A stretch of DNA of 7,439 bases, taken from NCBI GenBank assembly GCA_031367505.1, contig JANLPY010000186.1, positions 1 to 7,439 of the forward strand, written 5' to 3'. Position numbers and translations under genes: made by a program. How positions within the stretch are numbered: the stretch's first letter is position 1; each line of letters opens with the position of its first letter. Below, piece by piece: positions 6,289 through 7,439 of the stretch. The DNA is from JAKFWF01 sp031367505 (lineage in GTDB: Bacteria; Pseudomonadota; Alphaproteobacteria; Rhizobiales; Hyphomicrobiaceae). The notes beneath the pieces were generated by a model that worked only from the letters and a program-made list of their open reading frames with translations, was not told where the DNA came from and made no database searches.

Positions 6289-6352
6289 GGGATATGTGGC
6301 AATCGGGCATGCACCACTGGTGCTCTCGAACCATAGCCAAGTCGCATATCCC
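6289..6352. repeat. Long-range inverted repeat with internal hairpin, possible structured leader RNA
   Basis: gggatatg (6289-6296) pairs with catatccc (6345-6352). Just inside, tggc (6297-6300) pairs with gcca (6336-6339), and the centre carries gcaccactggtgc (6311-6323), a near-perfect hairpin. The 64-nt unit could fold into an extended stem on either strand. On the minus strand it would lie in the 5' leader of the phosphatase operon, if transcription starts upstream of 6352. I tested a tRNA fold (acceptor-like GGGATAT/ATATCCC) and the T-arm does not fit. It matches no riboswitch class I recognise. Confidence 0.35.
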
Positions 6353-6377
6353 ATTCGTGTCAGGAGATCACAAGTAT

Positions 6378-6417
6378 AACTGGCCCGCATGCCCCTCCCT
6401 CGCATGCTTGGCCAGTT
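6378..6417. repeat. Inverted repeat (hairpin), possible terminator of the permease transcript
   Basis: aactggcc (6378-6385) pairs with ggccagtt (6410-6417), and two copies of cgcatgc inside (6386-6392, 6401-6407) extend the stem. On the plus strand the stem is followed by tgctttgcc and on the minus strand by atacttgtg, so neither has a solid T-run. It lies about 130 nt beyond the permease stop. It may help end the permease transcript or be a protein-binding site. Confidence 0.4.
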
Positions 6418-6469
6418 TGCTTTGCCGTTGCCTCGGCCCGTTTATCTGACCAGCATGCTGGGCTGGCTT

Positions 6470-6489
6470 GCCCGGCCGGAAAGCCGGGC
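6470..6489. repeat. GC-rich hairpin downstream of the permease
   Basis: gcccggc (6470-6476) and gccgggc (6483-6489) form a 7-bp all-GC stem with the 6-nt loop cggaaa. A second hairpin, cccgc/gcggg (6523-6527, 6535-6539), lies closer to the permease stop. Without a following T-run these are only weak terminator candidates, but they would stabilise the 3' end of the transcript. Confidence 0.4.
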
Positions 6490-6550
6490 TAGCTCGTAGG
6501 CGCACGCCAGTTCTGGCCGGTCCCCGCGGTTCTAGCGGGCAGGCTCAGCC

Positions 6551-7435
6551 TCAGGTCTGCATGCCCCACTTGCGCACGGTGGCAGCTTCGATCTTCTTGA
6601 AGATCAGGTTTTCCACCAGGAGGCCGATGATGACCACCATCAGCAGGCCGGCATAGACGCTCGGGATTTCAAGCTGGTTCTTGCTCTCGTAGATGTACCA
6701 GCCAAGCCCGCCCTGTCCCGACGACGCGCCGAAAACGAGTTCCGCCGCGATTAGCGTGCGCCAGGCGAACGCCCAGCCGATCTTCAATCCGGTCAGGATC
6801 GACGGGAAAGCCGCCGGGATGAGAATACGGCAGACATAGGAAAAGCCGCCGAGGCCATAGTTCCGGCCGACCATCCGCAACGTATTCGACACGGACTTGA
6901 ACCCCGAGTGCGTGTTCAGTGCCACAGCCCAGAGCACGGAGTGAACCAGAACGAATATGATCGACTTATCGCCAAGTCCGAACCAGATCAGCGACAACGG
7001 CAGCAGCGCGATAGCCGGCAACGGATTGAGCATTGCCGTCATCGTTTCCAGAAAGTCGTTGCCGATCGTGGTCAGGATCGCCAGCGTCGTCAGGATCGCA
7101 GCCAGCAACAGCCCCGTGCCGTAGCCCTGGAACAACAGGCGCAGCGTGTTCAGGCCCTTGAACAGCAACTCGCCCGAGTAAAGCGCGTCCCAGAGAGCCT
7201 CGGCAGTGACCGTAAACAACGGCAGCAGCAGTGGTCTCGGCTCGCATTTCCCCGCGGTGATCGTCATCGCCCCCTTGTAGATCAGCCAGGGCAGTGTCGC
7301 GGCCACCTCGACCAGCCACAAGATCCAGTTGGCGAACGCAATGCCGAACGCGGCCACCCAGTTGAGCCCCATCGGCAGGCCGCTCGAAAGGTTCACCGGA
7401 ATTTTCATGACGCCGGCAAAATCGATGACGTTCAT
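6551..7435 (-). CDS. ABC transporter permease, nitrate/sulfonate/taurine (SsuC/TauC/NrtB) type; 5' end near window edge
   Basis: An inner-membrane permease of 294 aa if it starts at ATG 7433-7435. The frame stays open to the window edge, so the true start may lie outside. The BPD_transp_1 core runs from about residue 95 (NTLRLLFQGYGTG) to 280. It has the family's NPLPAIALLPLSLIWFGLG (137-155), an EAA-like coupling loop at about 187-222 (TLRMVGRNYGLGG through IPAAFPSILTGLKIG), then AWRTLIAAELVF (224-235) and GGLGWYIYE (242-250). It would pair with an ATPase and a periplasmic binding protein, neither of which is in the window. The N-terminal 1-90 is longer and more hydrophobic (helix about 25-52) than in many SsuC proteins. 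The stop is TGA at 6551-6553. The family is confident; the substrate (sulfonate, nitrate, taurine or other) cannot be told. A 515-nt gap separates it from the next gene, so it is probably a different transcription unit. Confidence 0.9.
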   Translation of the reverse strand: MNVIDFAGVMKIPVNLSSGLPMGLNWVAAFGIAFANWILWLVEVAATLPWLIYKGAMTITAGKCEPRPLLLPLFTVTAEALWDALYSGELLFKGLNTLRLLFQGYGTGLLLAAILTTLAILTTIGNDFLETMTAMLNPLPAIALLPLSLIWFGLGDKSIIFVLVHSVLWAVALNTHSGFKSVSNTLRMVGRNYGLGGFSYVCRILIPAAFPSILTGLKIGWAFAWRTLIAAELVFGASSGQGGLGWYIYESKNQLEIPSVYAGLLMVVIIGLLVENLIFKKIEAATVRKWGMQT

Positions 7436-7439
7436 GCAG

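Larger units (their letters stand above)
6036..6550. other. 515-nt non-coding region between the permease and the phosphatase operon
   Basis: I see no convincing gene here. It should hold the 3' end of the permease transcript and the promoter and leader of the six-gene minus-strand run. Visible features are a perfect ccacgtgg palindrome (6165-6172), two copies of caacgccg with an 11-nt period (6234-6241, 6245-6252), a paired element at 6289-6352, and a string of inverted repeats from 6378 to 6550. A TTGACG hexamer occurs on the minus strand near 6243-6248, but no well-spaced -10 box follows, so I do not call a promoter. A 61-codon plus-strand reading frame (6194-6379) shows no family resemblance or ribosome binding site. 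Confidence 0.6.

Noticed and set aside
6289..6353. tRNA-like acceptor helix GGGATAT/ATATCCC
   Set aside because: The enclosed length is only about 65 nt and no T-arm or anticodon arm can be placed on either strand.
6194..6379. 61-codon plus-strand frame in the intergenic region
   Set aside because: GTG start without a ribosome binding site, no family resemblance, and it overlaps the inverted-repeat structure at 6289-6352.

Overview
The window is GC-rich, gene-dense bacterial DNA. Codon use, TTG/ATG starts with GGAG-type ribosome binding sites, the gene families and a dispersed-type 'gtaggtcgggtagag' palindrome together suggest an alphaproteobacterium, probably in the Hyphomicrobiales/Rhizobiales sphere. 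This is an inference from general resemblance, not a search result.

Layout: (1) positions 1-696, plus strand, are the 3' half of a bifunctional mannose-1-phosphate guanylyltransferase / mannose-6-phosphate isomerase (GDP-mannose supply for surface polysaccharide). (2) A nested 88-nt palindrome at 734-821 fills the gap between this gene and the genes converging on it. (3) On the minus strand, read from 6035 down to 848, six genes lie head to tail with short gaps or overlaps: a SerB/MtnX-like HAD phosphatase (TTG start), a class III PLP aminotransferase, a small four-helix DMT/SMR-type membrane protein, an Est30-like alpha/beta hydrolase, a FemAB/BioF2-like GNAT acyltransferase, and a second small DMT/SMR-type membrane protein. 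(4) A 515-nt non-coding stretch (6036-6550) is rich in inverted repeats. (5) At the right edge, also on the minus strand, is an ABC transporter permease of the nitrate/sulfonate/taurine type, whose 5' end may lie outside the window.

The six-gene minus-strand run is the most interesting part. Its content (aminotransferase, phosphatase, acyl-transferring enzyme, hydrolase and two half-size flippase-like membrane proteins) parallels in kind, though not in sequence families, the logic of lipid-linked amino-sugar pathways such as Arn. There an amino compound is made and trimmed in the cytosol, then moved across the inner membrane by a two-subunit SMR-like carrier (ArnE/ArnF). A working hypothesis is an envelope or lipid modification pathway with an amino-bearing product. 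The substrate cannot be read from the sequence. No RNA genes, CRISPR arrays, transposases or integrases were seen.
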